Source: Nonomuraea zeae
Lineage (GTDB): Bacteria > Actinomycetota > Actinomycetes > Streptosporangiales > Streptosporangiaceae
Direction: 5' to 3'
DNA: 58,396 nucleotides
Assembly (NCBI RefSeq): GCF_005889725.1
Contig: NZ_VCKX01000040.1
Span: forward strand, 1 to 58,396
A program made the translations under genes and the position numbers. Positions 1 to 6,762 of this stretch are shown here, one piece after another (position 1 is the stretch's first letter; the number at the start of each line of letters is the position of its first letter). The notes beneath the pieces were generated by a model that ran no database searches, was not told the DNA's origin, and was given only the letters and a program-made list of their open reading frames with translations.

Positions 1-130
1 GCCCCCCGATAGCCCCACCCGGTCGGCCCTCCCGGCCGCCCTCCGGCGCCCGCCGGTGGTTTCGCTTCGCCAGCAGGTGCCAGAGTGCGGTATGGTTTTC
101 CCCGTCGGCACCGCAAGGAGCCGGCAGGGC

Positions 131-202
131 GGGCGATTAGCTCAGCGGGAGAGCGCTTCGTTCACACCGAAGAGGTCACTGGTTCGATCCCAGTATCGCC
201 CA
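131..202 (+). tRNA. tRNA-Val (anticodon CAC)
   Basis: A full cloverleaf is visible. The acceptor stem pairs GGGCGAT (131-137) with ATCGCCC (195-201) and A202 is the discriminator. The D-arm contains the AGCTCAGCGGGAGAGC block. The anticodon stem CTTCG/CGAAG encloses the loop TTCACAC, giving anticodon CAC, which reads GTG valine codons. The T-arm is CTGG-TTCGATC-CCAG. CCA is not encoded. The 3' half is the integration site of the element that follows and is repeated at attR, so the gene stays intact after insertion. The 130 bases upstream hold no gene; TATGGT at 91-96 could be its -10 box. Confidence 0.96.
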
Positions 203-203
203 C
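161..203 (+). repeat. attL, 43-bp direct repeat with attR
   Basis: The 3' part of the tRNA-Val gene, from the anticodon loop to one base past the discriminator, is repeated exactly at 10639-10681. Flanking bases differ on both sides (G160 versus C10638, G204 versus C10682). An integrase gene begins about 100 bases inside this copy. This is the arrangement expected for site-specific integration of an AICE into a tRNA gene. Confidence 0.93.
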
Positions 204-220
204 GCGGAAGATACAGGTAG

Positions 221-250
221 AGGGGTTTCGGAGATCATCCGAAACCCCTT
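221..250 (+). terminator. Hairpin just inside attL
   Basis: A perfect 12-bp inverted repeat (AGGGGTTTCGGA at 221-232, TCCGAAACCCCT at 238-249) has a 5-nt loop and is followed by a T-rich stretch (TTCTCTTGTGTC). It lies 18 bases after tRNA-Val and downstream of the oppositely oriented integrase. It probably terminates tRNA transcription on the element side, replacing the native terminator that was pushed to 10689. Confidence 0.7.
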
Positions 251-271
251 CTCTTGTGTCTGGGGGTCGAT

Positions 272-291
272 GGGAGCCAATCGGGGAGCCA
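272..291. promoter_or_regulatory. Left-end GGGAGCCA repeats (candidate integrase arm sites)
   Basis: Two direct copies of GGGAGCCA (272-279 and 284-291) are spaced 12 bases apart, about 70 bases inside attL. Three copies of the same octamer occur 107-136 bases inside attR. Short direct repeats flanking the core site at both ends are typical arm-type binding sites for tyrosine integrases. The function is inferred from position and repetition. Confidence 0.5.
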
Positions 292-305
292 CCTCACTCG
301 GATCC

Positions 306-1487
306 TCAACCCGTCGGCTTCTCACCGAAGATCGCGTTCATGGTCTGGGCACTCTTGGTGATCACTGGCCTGAGCTGGTGCCGGTAGACCGCTTCCGTGA
401 CGCTGGTGCCCGCGTGCCCGACGAGGTCGGCGATGGTCTCGATGGGGACGCCCTGGTCGCTCATGATGGAGACGAATGAGTGACGCAGCTCGCGCGGCGT
501 CCAGTTGGTCCCGATCTCCGCGTCCTTGGTGATCTTACGGAATGCCCGCCGTACGTTCGCCGCGTCCAGCGGGGTGCCGACGGCAGTGCAGAACACCAAG
601 TCGTGATCTTGCCATGCCTCGCCTGCCCTGAGCTTCTGGGTGGCTTGGCTGATGTGGTGCCGCCGAAGTGCCTCGGCCGCCAGCTTGGGCAGTTCCAGCG
701 TGCGCCGCGACTTGCGGGTCTTGGTGTCACCTCCTTCGCGGACGGCGCGCCATACGTAAATGGCGAATCTCTTGTGTTTGAACCCTGCCTCGGTCACCGG
801 ATGCCACGCTTTGAGGTCAGGGATCCAGGTGATCACGTGATCCCAGCGCAGTGCGCGGGCTTCCTCGGTGCGGACTCCCGTGGTGAGGCTGATCACCACG
901 TAGGCGTGGAGTTCGGACGACTTCGCCGCCCTGAGCACAGCCGCTGCCTGTTGCCGCGTGAGTGCTCTGCTGGGTCGTCCGTCCGTGCCCTTGGGTGTGG
1001 TGACCAGGTCGGCAACGTTCCTGAGCACCATGTCGCGTGCCTGAGCTTGCCGGATGGCTCGCTTCAGTACGCTGTGGATCTCCCGCAGGGTGGTGGTGGC
1101 CAGTTTGCCGGCGAGACCGTCGAGCCATTCGTCCACGTGATCCGCGCGTAGTTGCTGGAGCTTGATCTTGCCAAGCCCAGGGATGACGTGCGTCTCGGCG
1201 AGGATGCGTAGCTTGGTGACTGTCCTTTCGGATCGGCCCTTGAGGCCCTTGCTGAGCCAGTCGTTGACGGCATCGCGCACGGTGTAGGTCTCCGACGCGG
1301 TGACGCCGGACTCAAGCGCTTTGACGGCCTTGATCAGCTTGTCCTTGACCACAGCCTTGGTCTTGCCCTTGCGCTTGAGGCGCTGGCGCTTGCCGTCAGG
1401 GCCGAACCCGAGGGAGATGGCTCCGGTGTAGCCCTCCCCCTCGGGATAGATGGTCGCTTCGTACTTGCCGATCAGGATCTTGGCCAA
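306..1487 (-). CDS. int: Tyrosine-type site-specific integrase of the AICE
   Basis: 393-aa tyrosine recombinase that should catalyse attP x attB integration into tRNA-Val and, with an excisionase, excision. Residues about 65-150 form the SAM-like core-binding domain. The catalytic domain shows Arg206 (TTGVRTEEA), an R-x-x-R-H box at 332-336 (the first His of the classic HxxR is Arg, as in many AICE integrases), His358 in VGHAG and the nucleophile Tyr368 (EAVYRH). The start is TTG at 1485-1487, preceded by AAGGGG. It lies 4 bases after the small RHH gene, with which it is probably co-transcribed. The stop is about 100 bases from attL. Its N-terminal half is closely matched by the integrase remnant beyond attR. 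Confidence 0.93.
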   Translation of the reverse strand: MAKILIGKYEATIYPEGEGYTGAISLGFGPDGKRQRLKRKGKTKAVVKDKLIKAVKALESGVTASETYTVRDAVNDWLSKGLKGRSERTVTKLRILAETHVIPGLGKIKLQQLRADHVDEWLDGLAGKLATTTLREIHSVLKRAIRQAQARDMVLRNVADLVTTPKGTDGRPSRALTRQQAAAVLRAAKSSELHAYVVISLTTGVRTEEARALRWDHVITWIPDLKAWHPVTEAGFKHKRFAIYVWRAVREGGDTKTRKSRRTLELPKLAAEALRRHHISQATQKLRAGEAWQDHDLVFCTAVGTPLDAANVRRAFRKITKDAEIGTNWTPRELRHSFVSIMSDQGVPIETIADLVGHAGTSVTEAVYRHQLRPVITKSAQTMNAIFGEKPTG

Positions 1488-1491
1488 GGGA

Positions 1492-1644
1492 TCACCCCTT
1501 CTCGTGACGGTTGAGGTACTCCTCGATCGCCTTCCTGATCACCCACGACACATCTCGTTCCTGCGACTCGGCGTACTTGCGGAGACGGTCTTTGAGTTCC
1601 GTGTCCACGCGTACGGGAGGCAGGGTCGTTCGGTCGCTCGTCAT
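1492..1644 (-). CDS. Small ribbon-helix-helix (CopG-like) DNA-binding protein
   Basis: 50-aa ORF starting MTSDRTTLPPVRVD, with ATG at 1642-1644 and AAGGAAG about 8 bases upstream. A short beta-strand segment (LPPVRVD) is followed by two predicted helices (ELKDRLRKYAESQ and VSWVIRKAIEEYL), the usual layout of ribbon-helix-helix dimers of the CopG/Arc type. It sits directly upstream of int, whose start codon follows 4 bases after its stop. It probably controls integrase expression or helps excision; many AICEs place a small DNA-binding protein here. The role is inferred from fold and context only. Confidence 0.72.
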   Translation of the reverse strand: MTSDRTTLPPVRVDTELKDRLRKYAESQERDVSWVIRKAIEEYLNRHEKG

Positions 1645-1687
1645 AGACGGCTTCCTTTCGTGTCATGCAGTTATCAAGAGGCGCTCG

Positions 1688-1719
1688 CCGGGTTGTGCGA
1701 CGGTTGTCGCACAACCCGG
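1688..1719. promoter_or_regulatory. Perfect 14-bp inverted repeat upstream of RHH/int
   Basis: CCGGGTTGTGCGAC (1688-1701) and GTCGCACAACCCGG (1706-1719) are exact inverted copies with a 4-base spacer. It lies in the leader between the HTH gene and the RHH gene, about 44 bases before the RHH start. It could be an operator for the RHH or HTH protein, or a transcription terminator after the HTH gene. There is no T-run on the minus strand, which favours a regulatory role. Confidence 0.6.
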
Positions 1720-1723
1720 CTCT

Positions 1724-1750
1724 GTAGAACATTGTAGCACGATGTTCTAC
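1724..1750. promoter_or_regulatory. 9-bp inverted repeat overlapping the 3' end of the HTH gene
   Basis: GTAGAACAT (1724-1732) and ATGTTCTAC (1742-1750) are exact inverted copies with a 9-base spacer. The repeat covers the TAG stop of the HTH gene. Read on the minus strand, its spacer contains TACAAT, which could be a -10 box for the RHH-int transcript. With the neighbouring 14-bp palindrome it makes a compact control region. Confidence 0.45.
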
Positions 1751-1929
1751 GCCTCGTCCACGGATTCCAGCGAAGAGACGAACTCGGCAAGGTGGCGATC
1801 GGTGATTCGGCGGAGCTTGCCGATCTTGATGCTCTTGAGCTGGCCGGTACGGAGAAGGAAGTAGACCTTGTCACGTCCGACGCTCAGCATCTCCGCGACT
1901 TGTTCGACGGTGTACGCCTGCATGTGCAT
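1747..1929 (-). CDS. xis: Excisionase-like helix-turn-helix protein
   Basis: 60-aa MerR/Xis-type DNA-binding protein. The pattern YTVEQVAEMLSVGRDKVYFLL followed by GQLKSIKIGKLRRITDRHLAEF is the classic helix-turn-helix-wing of AICE and phage excisionases (DNA-binding domain, excisionase family). It spans almost the full protein. The context of integrase and RHH gene downstream supports a recombination directionality or regulatory role. The start is the first Met; MQAYTV, two codons later, is an alternative. The gene symbol is by analogy only. Confidence 0.78.
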   Translation of the reverse strand: MHMQAYTVEQVAEMLSVGRDKVYFLLRTGQLKSIKIGKLRRITDRHLAEFVSSLESVDEA

Positions 1930-2004
1930 CCCCCCTCTCAGTCGTCGGGGTGTGCGGCTCCCTCGCGGTCATCGGTAACGGAGTGTGATTGTCCGTCTGT
2001 TCGT

Positions 2005-2050
2005 CCGTCCGCGTCTGTTGCGCCCTCTACACGCGCAGACGCGCGGACGG
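2005..2050 (-). terminator. Strong hairpin downstream of traSA
   Basis: CCGTCCGC plus GTCTG (2005-2017) pairs with CAGAC plus GCGGACGG (2036-2040, 2043-2050), leaving a 2-nt bulge and an 18-nt loop. It lies between the stop of the translocase gene (2074) and the start of the HTH gene (1929). It probably terminates the transfer operon. The surrounding 1930-2073 contains many CGGAC repeats and no convincing gene. Confidence 0.5.
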
Positions 2051-2073
2051 ATGCGGACGGCGGACGCGGACGA

Positions 2074-3900
2074 TTACGGATCGTGTACCTCTGGGAGTGC
2101 GCGCCAGCGTCCCCGAGAGACCTGTTCGACCTGACGGGCACGGCTCAGGTCCTGGAGGCGTTGGTAGACCCATGTGCGGCGCATGCCGGTTTCGCGCATG
2201 AGGTCGCCGATGCTCACCCCGTCGCTCGGGGCCTGTCTCAGCGTGGCTGTCAGGGTCTCCTCAGCCGTCCGTACGGTGCTGTCGCGCGCGTGTCTGGGCG
2301 ACGGTCGGGCGGTGGGCTGGGCGGGTACTGCGGGCGTCTCAGCCGCGCGTTCCAGGGCTTGGGCCGATACCTCGGCGAGGGGTGGGCGGTGCTGCGCGTG
2401 CCGTTCGGCGGTGGCCTGTACGCCCTCGTCGTCGAGCAGGTAGCTGCGGGCGCGGCGGGGGATGTCGTGCTCCGGGGAGCTGATCAGGAACTTGCCGGGA
2501 GCGTCCAGCTTGTGCGGGTGCCATCCGGCCTTGACCATGCCCTGCCCCAGGACGAGATCCCCGTCGCGGGCTTCCCGGACGCGGAAGCACAGCCGAACGT
2601 CCATCTGGGAGCGGACCGCGCTCTTGCCCATCGCGTCCTTGGACGGGCGTTGGGTGGCGGCGATCAGGTTGACCGCCGGCGCACGGCCACGCCGGGCGAT
2701 GGAGTCGGCGTAGTCGATCGCGCGTGGGGCTTCGCTGGCCAGTTCAGCGTATTCATCGATGACGATGATCAGCGCCGGTCTGTCCGGCGACGGCTCCCAC
2801 ACGCGTTCGCCTCGCCTGGTGAGGTCGTCGGCGCGACCGTCGAGGATGACCACGGCATCGGCGAGCAGGGTCTCTGCCTCCTGCGGGGTGGTGGCGATGC
2901 GACCGATGCACGATGCCCAGGGCAACAGTTCCATGCCGCGCTTGAGGTCGACGGCCCACAGGATTACGTCCTGGCAGGCGGTCAGGTCGCCGAGCAGGAC
3001 GTTGACGCCACCGGACTTGCCGGCCCCCGACATGCCCGCGAACAGCGCATGTCGTCTGAGCAGGGGGACGCGGACGGGTGCGCCGTCCTCGAACAGCCCC
3101 AGCTTGGCCGGTTGCGTGATGGAGGTGATGGACGGGCCTGGCCAGGTGATGGCGTTGGCGTGCGGGTCCGTTTCGATCACCCGGACATCGGCGCGGTTGG
3201 CCTTCTTGCTGGCCACGGGTTGGACGCGGATGCCGCCGCGTGTGGTCCCGAGCGCTGATTCCAGGCGGGGGACGGCGTTGATGGCGTCTTCGACGGTCTG
3301 GCCGACTCCCAGTCCGAGGCGGAAGCGGTAGCCCCACAGGTCCACCATGGCCGATTGGATGCGGGATCCGGCCAGGCCGACGGCTTGGGCGATGTCCGGC
3401 CAGGCGGCCAGCGTGCGCTCTACCCGTACGCGGGCACGCCTGCGGCGGTGCGCCCACCAGGGCACGGCCAGCACGATTGTGCCGATGCCCAGCACGGCGG
3501 GCAGGGGGTTCGTGAACGGCCCGAAGTAGGTGGCCAGGGTGAGCCAGGTTCCAGTGAACGCCGTGGTGACGGCGGCGTAGCTGCGTTCGATCGGGCGTGG
3601 CAGGTTGACCCACCGGCCCCCGATGGCCAGCGCGCCCGCCGCGATGGCGGTGGCGATGATCAGGGTGGGCCACCATTCGGGGAACCAGTGCCGCATGGCG
3701 AGGCTCCCGGCCAGGACGGACGCGACCAAGGTGAGCGGAGCCAGTTCGGACCGGTACCGCCGGGCCAGACGGGCGATACCGGCGATGGCCAGGGGCGCGA
3801 ACTCCAGGTCCTCGATCCTGGCAACGGGTTGGATGCCGTAGCGTCGCATCCGGCGTGCGTTGCGGCGTATCTGGTGGCGTGAGGCGCGGTGCCGGTTCAT
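2074..3900 (-). CDS. FtsK/SpoIIIE-family DNA translocase, TraSA/TraB-like transfer protein
   Basis: 608-aa ATPase expected to be the single main transfer protein of the AICE, moving double-stranded DNA between mycelia. Residues about 55-150 contain hydrophobic segments (LTLVASVLAGSLA, TLIIATAIAAGALAI, VLGIGTIVLAVPWW) that would anchor it in the membrane. Walker A is GMSGAGKSGG near 289-298 and Walker B is LIIVIDEYAEL near 377-387. The last about 70 residues (IGDLMRETGMRRTWVYQRL) resemble a winged helix that could recognise clt-like DNA, as in TraB. The ATG overlaps the upstream gene stop by 4 bases (ATGA), so translation is probably coupled. Confidence 0.9.
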   Translation of the reverse strand: MNRHRASRHQIRRNARRMRRYGIQPVARIEDLEFAPLAIAGIARLARRYRSELAPLTLVASVLAGSLAMRHWFPEWWPTLIIATAIAAGALAIGGRWVNLPRPIERSYAAVTTAFTGTWLTLATYFGPFTNPLPAVLGIGTIVLAVPWWAHRRRRARVRVERTLAAWPDIAQAVGLAGSRIQSAMVDLWGYRFRLGLGVGQTVEDAINAVPRLESALGTTRGGIRVQPVASKKANRADVRVIETDPHANAITWPGPSITSITQPAKLGLFEDGAPVRVPLLRRHALFAGMSGAGKSGGVNVLLGDLTACQDVILWAVDLKRGMELLPWASCIGRIATTPQEAETLLADAVVILDGRADDLTRRGERVWEPSPDRPALIIVIDEYAELASEAPRAIDYADSIARRGRAPAVNLIAATQRPSKDAMGKSAVRSQMDVRLCFRVREARDGDLVLGQGMVKAGWHPHKLDAPGKFLISSPEHDIPRRARSYLLDDEGVQATAERHAQHRPPLAEVSAQALERAAETPAVPAQPTARPSPRHARDSTVRTAEETLTATLRQAPSDGVSIGDLMRETGMRRTWVYQRLQDLSRARQVEQVSRGRWRALPEVHDP

Positions 3901-4235
3901 CGGCTCTCACCGGCCGTCCGGTCGGGGTGGGTCTGGGCGTGCAGCTCGTCGCGTACGTAGTACAGGGGGTCGTCGTCTCCGTCGTGGTCGGCCGCCAGGG
4001 TGGCGCGGATGGCGGCGAGCAGGTTGGCGCGCTGGTAGCGGATGCTGGTCAGCTCGGCGCGCAGGCCGGTGATCTCGTCGATCAGGGTCTCGATGTCGCC
4101 GAGCGCCGCGATCACGTACGCCCGGACGGACGGCAGGGAGGTCGGGGTGAGTGCCGCCAGGAGTTGGGCGGCGGTGGTGTTGCGGTGGGCAACCTCCTGA
4201 AGATCGGTGTGTGGGTAGGGGTGGCGATGGGTCAT
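3897..4235 (-). CDS. AICE accessory protein of unknown function
   Basis: 112-aa acidic and soluble-looking protein starting MTHRHPYPHTDLQEV. The middle (about 35-80) is a long amphipathic helix with regular leucines that could form a coiled coil. I recognise no domain. It overlaps the translocase start by 4 bases, and the next upstream gene lies about 30 bases away, so it belongs to the transfer operon. Small genes of this kind in AICEs often encode Spd (spread) proteins, but nothing in the sequence proves that here. Confidence 0.7.
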   Translation of the reverse strand: MTHRHPYPHTDLQEVAHRNTTAAQLLAALTPTSLPSVRAYVIAALGDIETLIDEITGLRAELTSIRYQRANLLAAIRATLAADHDGDDDPLYYVRDELHAQTHPDRTAGESR

Positions 4236-4267
4236 CAGGCATCACGTCCTTCGGTTGGGAACGGGGG

Positions 4268-4456
4268 TCAGTGGCTGGTGAGCCAGCTCAATGCGGCGCG
4301 CATGATGGCGCGGATGTCGGGTGCGAGCGTGGTGGCGGCCAGCAGGAAGCCGAACAGCAGCGTGATCAGCGCGTGCCACCAGCGCAGTCCCAGGTAGCGC
4401 CAGGCGATGAACACCAGCGCTCCGAACACGAACACCAGCGGGACAGTGACGGTCAT
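4268..4456 (-). CDS. Small membrane protein of the transfer operon
   Basis: 62 aa from the ATG at 4454-4456, preceded by GGAGG with an 8-base gap. A GTG nine bases further upstream (4463-4465) overlaps that GGAGG and is less likely. Two hydrophobic helices are visible (VPLVFVFGALVFIAW and LITLLFGFLLAATTLA) with WRYLGLRWW between them. The length and two-TM layout resemble the small hydrophobic Spd proteins that help plasmid spread in mycelial hosts. That is an analogy, not a recognised match. Confidence 0.65.
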   Translation of the reverse strand: MTVTVPLVFVFGALVFIAWRYLGLRWWHALITLLFGFLLAATTLAPDIRAIMRAALSWLTSH

Positions 4457-4509
4457 GGACTTCACCTCCTCTCACGGACGGGTTCGACGGTCGATGGGGG
4501 ACGGGTGGG

Positions 4510-4641
4510 TCAGATGCCGTCGTGGCGGGACTTGCGGCGGTACCAGCGCCAGCGGGCGCGGCACTTGCGGCACCGCTGGTTGCCGGGCGTTGCGGGGGCG
4601 CCGCACGGGCACCGGCCAGGTATGAACGGAAACGTGCGCAT
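4510..4641 (-). CDS. 43-aa Cys-rich zinc-ribbon-like peptide
   Basis: A very short ORF starts with ATG at 4639-4641 and reads MRTFPFIPGRCPCGAP and onward. It has a CPC-G pair and a CRKC pair separated by about 11 residues, followed by a basic tail (RARWRWYRRKSR). The four Cys could bind one zinc and the tail nucleic acid. A good ribosome site (GGAGGAGG) is provided by the last codons of the preceding gene, which supports real translation. Small Cys4 peptides recur in AICE transfer operons. The function is unknown. Confidence 0.6.
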   Translation of the reverse strand: MRTFPFIPGRCPCGAPATPGNQRCRKCRARWRWYRRKSRHDGI

Positions 4642-4648
4642 CAGGGCT

Positions 4649-4840
4649 TCACCTCCTCCCGGCATAGGCGGCCGGCCGGCCGCGGTGGGCGTAGGTGCCC
4701 AGCAGGCGGCGGCTCAGGGTTCCGGTGGGGGCGTGGCGGCGGTCCTCAGCGCGGATCACGGCGACCGCCACCACGAACAGCGTCAGCGTGGCGATCGACA
4801 GGGCCAGGGCCAGGAACACGACGAACAGTCCGATGTCCAC
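4649..4840 (-). CDS. Small single-TM membrane protein of the transfer operon
   Basis: 63 aa starting at GTG 4838-4840. Residues 4-29 are one long hydrophobic helix (LFVVFLALALSIATLTLFVV), followed by a basic cytoplasmic-type tail. It sits 3 bases after the stop of the upstream gene and 7 bases before the zinc-ribbon peptide, whose ribosome-binding site is encoded in its C-terminus. No family is recognised. Context suggests a role in conjugative spread or in anchoring the translocase. Confidence 0.6.
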   Translation of the reverse strand: MDIGLFVVFLALALSIATLTLFVVAVAVIRAEDRRHAPTGTLSRRLLGTYAHRGRPAAYAGRR

Positions 4841-4843
4841 TGC

Positions 4844-5203
4844 TCACGCCCCCTCGATCTCGTCGAGGGCGATCACGTCGCGGTAGGAGTCCCGCGCGGC
4901 GCGGCGCTCCATCGCTGCTTGCGTGACCAGGACGGCTTCGTAGCGGACGCTGCCGAAGGCGATGCCGGCGACGTGGTGCCCGTTCTCGACGATGGGCGTG
5001 GTGCCCAGCAGGGCGGCAATGCGCCCGACTTCGTTGATCGCCTCAGCCTCGGTGGAGGCGTCGGTGTCGTAGTTGGTGTGCACCGACACCCGGACGGGTC
5101 CGTACCTGGGAACGGGCACCTGCAGGTGGCTGTCCAGGAACGCCGCCAGGGCGCGCAACCCGCTGATCAGTTCGCGGCGGTGGTGGCGCTGAGCTGGGCT
5201 CAT
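4844..5203 (-). CDS. AICE conserved-type hypothetical protein, first gene of the transfer operon
   Basis: 119-aa soluble alpha/beta-looking protein starting MSPAQRHHRRELISGLRAL. An N-terminal helix is followed by alternating beta strands (VRVSVHTNYD, HVAGIAFGSVRYEAVLVTQ). No catalytic motif is visible. GGAAGGGATGTGATCT lies just upstream. It appears to be the promoter-proximal gene of the series 5203 to 2074, with every following gene spaced by no more than 60 bases. The function is unknown. Confidence 0.65.
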   Translation of the reverse strand: MSPAQRHHRRELISGLRALAAFLDSHLQVPVPRYGPVRVSVHTNYDTDASTEAEAINEVGRIAALLGTTPIVENGHHVAGIAFGSVRYEAVLVTQAAMERRAARDSYRDVIALDEIEGA

Positions 5204-5517
5204 CTAGATCACATCCCTTCCGTTTCCGGTGACCTACGAGGTGAAGGTAGGTTTCGGGGAAGGGGTGAGCCCATCGCGCGATGTGATCATGCAGTGAGAT
5301 CAAAAACATCCGGCGATGAGATGGATCAAATCCCGTGGTGAGATAACTCCCAGCTCACGGCATGCGCCATGAAGGGACCCCCGACAGAGCCCTTGGGAAC
5401 TGGCACTCTTGCGAGCGCAGAGGACTCTGCCGGGGGCGTTGACGCGACGATGCGGGACGTGAGGCAAGGTGTGAGCGAGCCGGTCAACCGCACCGTCGCG
5501 CGTCTGTGGGGTCTTCC
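5204..5517. promoter_or_regulatory. Intergenic control region of the transfer operon
   Basis: 314 bases without a gene. The half near the operon contains repeated GTGA(G)AT words (GATGTGATCATG, GTGAGATCAAAA, GATGAGATGGATC, GGTGAGATAACT) and an imperfect dyad CCGTGGTGAG ... CTCACGG (about 5333-5360). The same words make up the palindrome at 6679-6698 upstream of the XRE gene, so one regulator may bind both places. The half near 5517 shows no clear structure. Confidence 0.45.
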
Positions 5518-6171
5518 TCAGGATTGATTGGGTACGGCTTGCATCCCGTGCAACTCGACTACCTGAGCGGTGGCGAGCGCGTAGGGGTGGTGCTGGAAGT
5601 CGTCCCAGGCAACGAACACGTTGTGAGCCGTGGGCATGACGGTGTCGAGCAGACCGGGACGGTACAGGTCGGCCAGCACGCCGACGCTGCGGGCGTTGGT
5701 CACGGTGAAGACGGTGAAGTCCTCACGCAGCATGGGGCACTCTTCCAACGCCTTGGGAATGCACCGCCAGCACGTCGGCGGGGCGTTGGTGCGTCCACTG
5801 TGCAGTCCAGTGGGCTCGAATACCGTCTTGGTCAGCGGCCACGGGATCAGCCCCGACGCGGAATCGGTCGCTGGGGTGCCGCACACCTGGCACAGCAGCT
5901 TGTCCATGCACCTCCACTGCCTGCGCGTGTTCAGCTTGCGCATGCGCTCTGTGCCGCGAGTGGCCGGATGGTCGCGAAGGTCGCGGATGCGGGCGCGCAG
6001 GACGCTGCCCTTGCTGCGTACCTTGGCCGCATGCAGGCTCACCCAGTCGCCGGGCCGCGACGGCAGATAGGCCAGCCGTAACCTGCCCGCATGCGGTACG
6101 AACCCGATCGGGTCGTTCACCAGCTCGTTGGCGAACGCGATGGTGTACGGGATCGTCGAGTAGCCGGTCAC
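5518..6171 (-). CDS. Protein with CxxC pairs, unknown function
   Basis: 217 aa from GTG 6169-6171, which overlaps the TGA of the upstream gene as GTGA, so the two are translationally coupled. The longer ORF upstream of this start reads through the partner gene in another frame and is not credible. The centre has LLCQVCGTPA and, about 40 residues on, TCWRC, a likely four-Cys zinc site. The C-terminal part (VFTVTNARSVGVLADLYRPG, VFVAWDDFQHHPY) looks like a compact alpha/beta domain. I know similar proteins only as hypothetical partners of actinomycete XRE regulators. Confidence 0.68.
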   Translation of the reverse strand: MTGYSTIPYTIAFANELVNDPIGFVPHAGRLRLAYLPSRPGDWVSLHAAKVRSKGSVLRARIRDLRDHPATRGTERMRKLNTRRQWRCMDKLLCQVCGTPATDSASGLIPWPLTKTVFEPTGLHSGRTNAPPTCWRCIPKALEECPMLREDFTVFTVTNARSVGVLADLYRPGLLDTVMPTAHNVFVAWDDFQHHPYALATAQVVELHGMQAVPNQS

Positions 6172-6536
6172 GCCGGACCGCCCTTCCGGAGCGGCGTCTC
6201 GTTGGGCTGAGCCGGTGCGGGCTGGGGATGCACGGGCGTGGCCGATCGCAGGTCTCCGACGCGCGCGGCGATACGCCGGGCTGCTCGCTGCGGATCCGCC
6301 GAGGGGTGCCATGCATAGACGGGCCGGTCTCGTCGATCGTTCCAGCCCGAACACCACCAGAAAAGATCACCGTTCGTCCACACGACCAGGCCGCGTGACA
6401 CCGACACCACGGCCAACCCGTAGCCGTCGTTGACATCGGTCGTGATCCCATGGGCGGCCAGCTCTCGTTGCAGCCGGTCAGCCACGGCAACGGCGGTGAT
6501 GGGAGCGAGACGAGTCGTCTCTTGCTCCGGAGTCAT
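6168..6536 (-). CDS. Small hypothetical protein of the regulatory block
   Basis: 122 aa starting at ATG 6534-6536 with GGGAGG 7 bases upstream. An extension of 40 codons has no ribosome site and is rejected. The sequence contains a strand-rich core (YGLAVVSVSRGLVVWTNGDLFWWCSGW) and a Pro-rich tail. No family is recognised. It is coupled to the CxxC protein and divergent from the XRE/TPR regulator. This is a common actinomycete arrangement in which the regulator controls the pair. Confidence 0.65.
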   Translation of the reverse strand: MTPEQETTRLAPITAVAVADRLQRELAAHGITTDVNDGYGLAVVSVSRGLVVWTNGDLFWWCSGWNDRRDRPVYAWHPSADPQRAARRIAARVGDLRSATPVHPQPAPAQPNETPLRKGGPA

Positions 6537-6678
6537 GTGCCGGCCTCCCACAATCCGCTCACCGAGCAATGGATGGCGAAAGCCAGACAAATACGGATCT
6601 TCGAAACCACTCAGATCAGCTCTGACCTGCGCCACGGACTGATGTGAGGTTTCCAAGCAAAGCGGTTCCGCATAATCT

Positions 6679-6698
6679 CACCGTGATATCTCACGGTG
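6679..6698. promoter_or_regulatory. Palindromic operator between the XRE gene and the divergent pair
   Basis: CACCGTGA (6679-6686) and TCACGGTG (6691-6698) are exact inverted repeats around TATC. It lies in the 226-bp divergent region, 65 bases upstream of the XRE start. Related GTGAGAT words recur upstream of the transfer operon. The symmetry and position suggest a binding site for the XRE regulator. Confidence 0.6.
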
Positions 6699-6762
6699 TG
6701 ATGGACTAGAACAGCTCCACTACTCCCGAAAGGCTGCGCTACCAGGGGAACGGAACGCCGCC

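Noticed and set aside
85..387. Short ORFs across the tRNA-Val gene and terminator
   Set aside because: They overlap a well-formed tRNA and a hairpin, and have no ribosome site or family.
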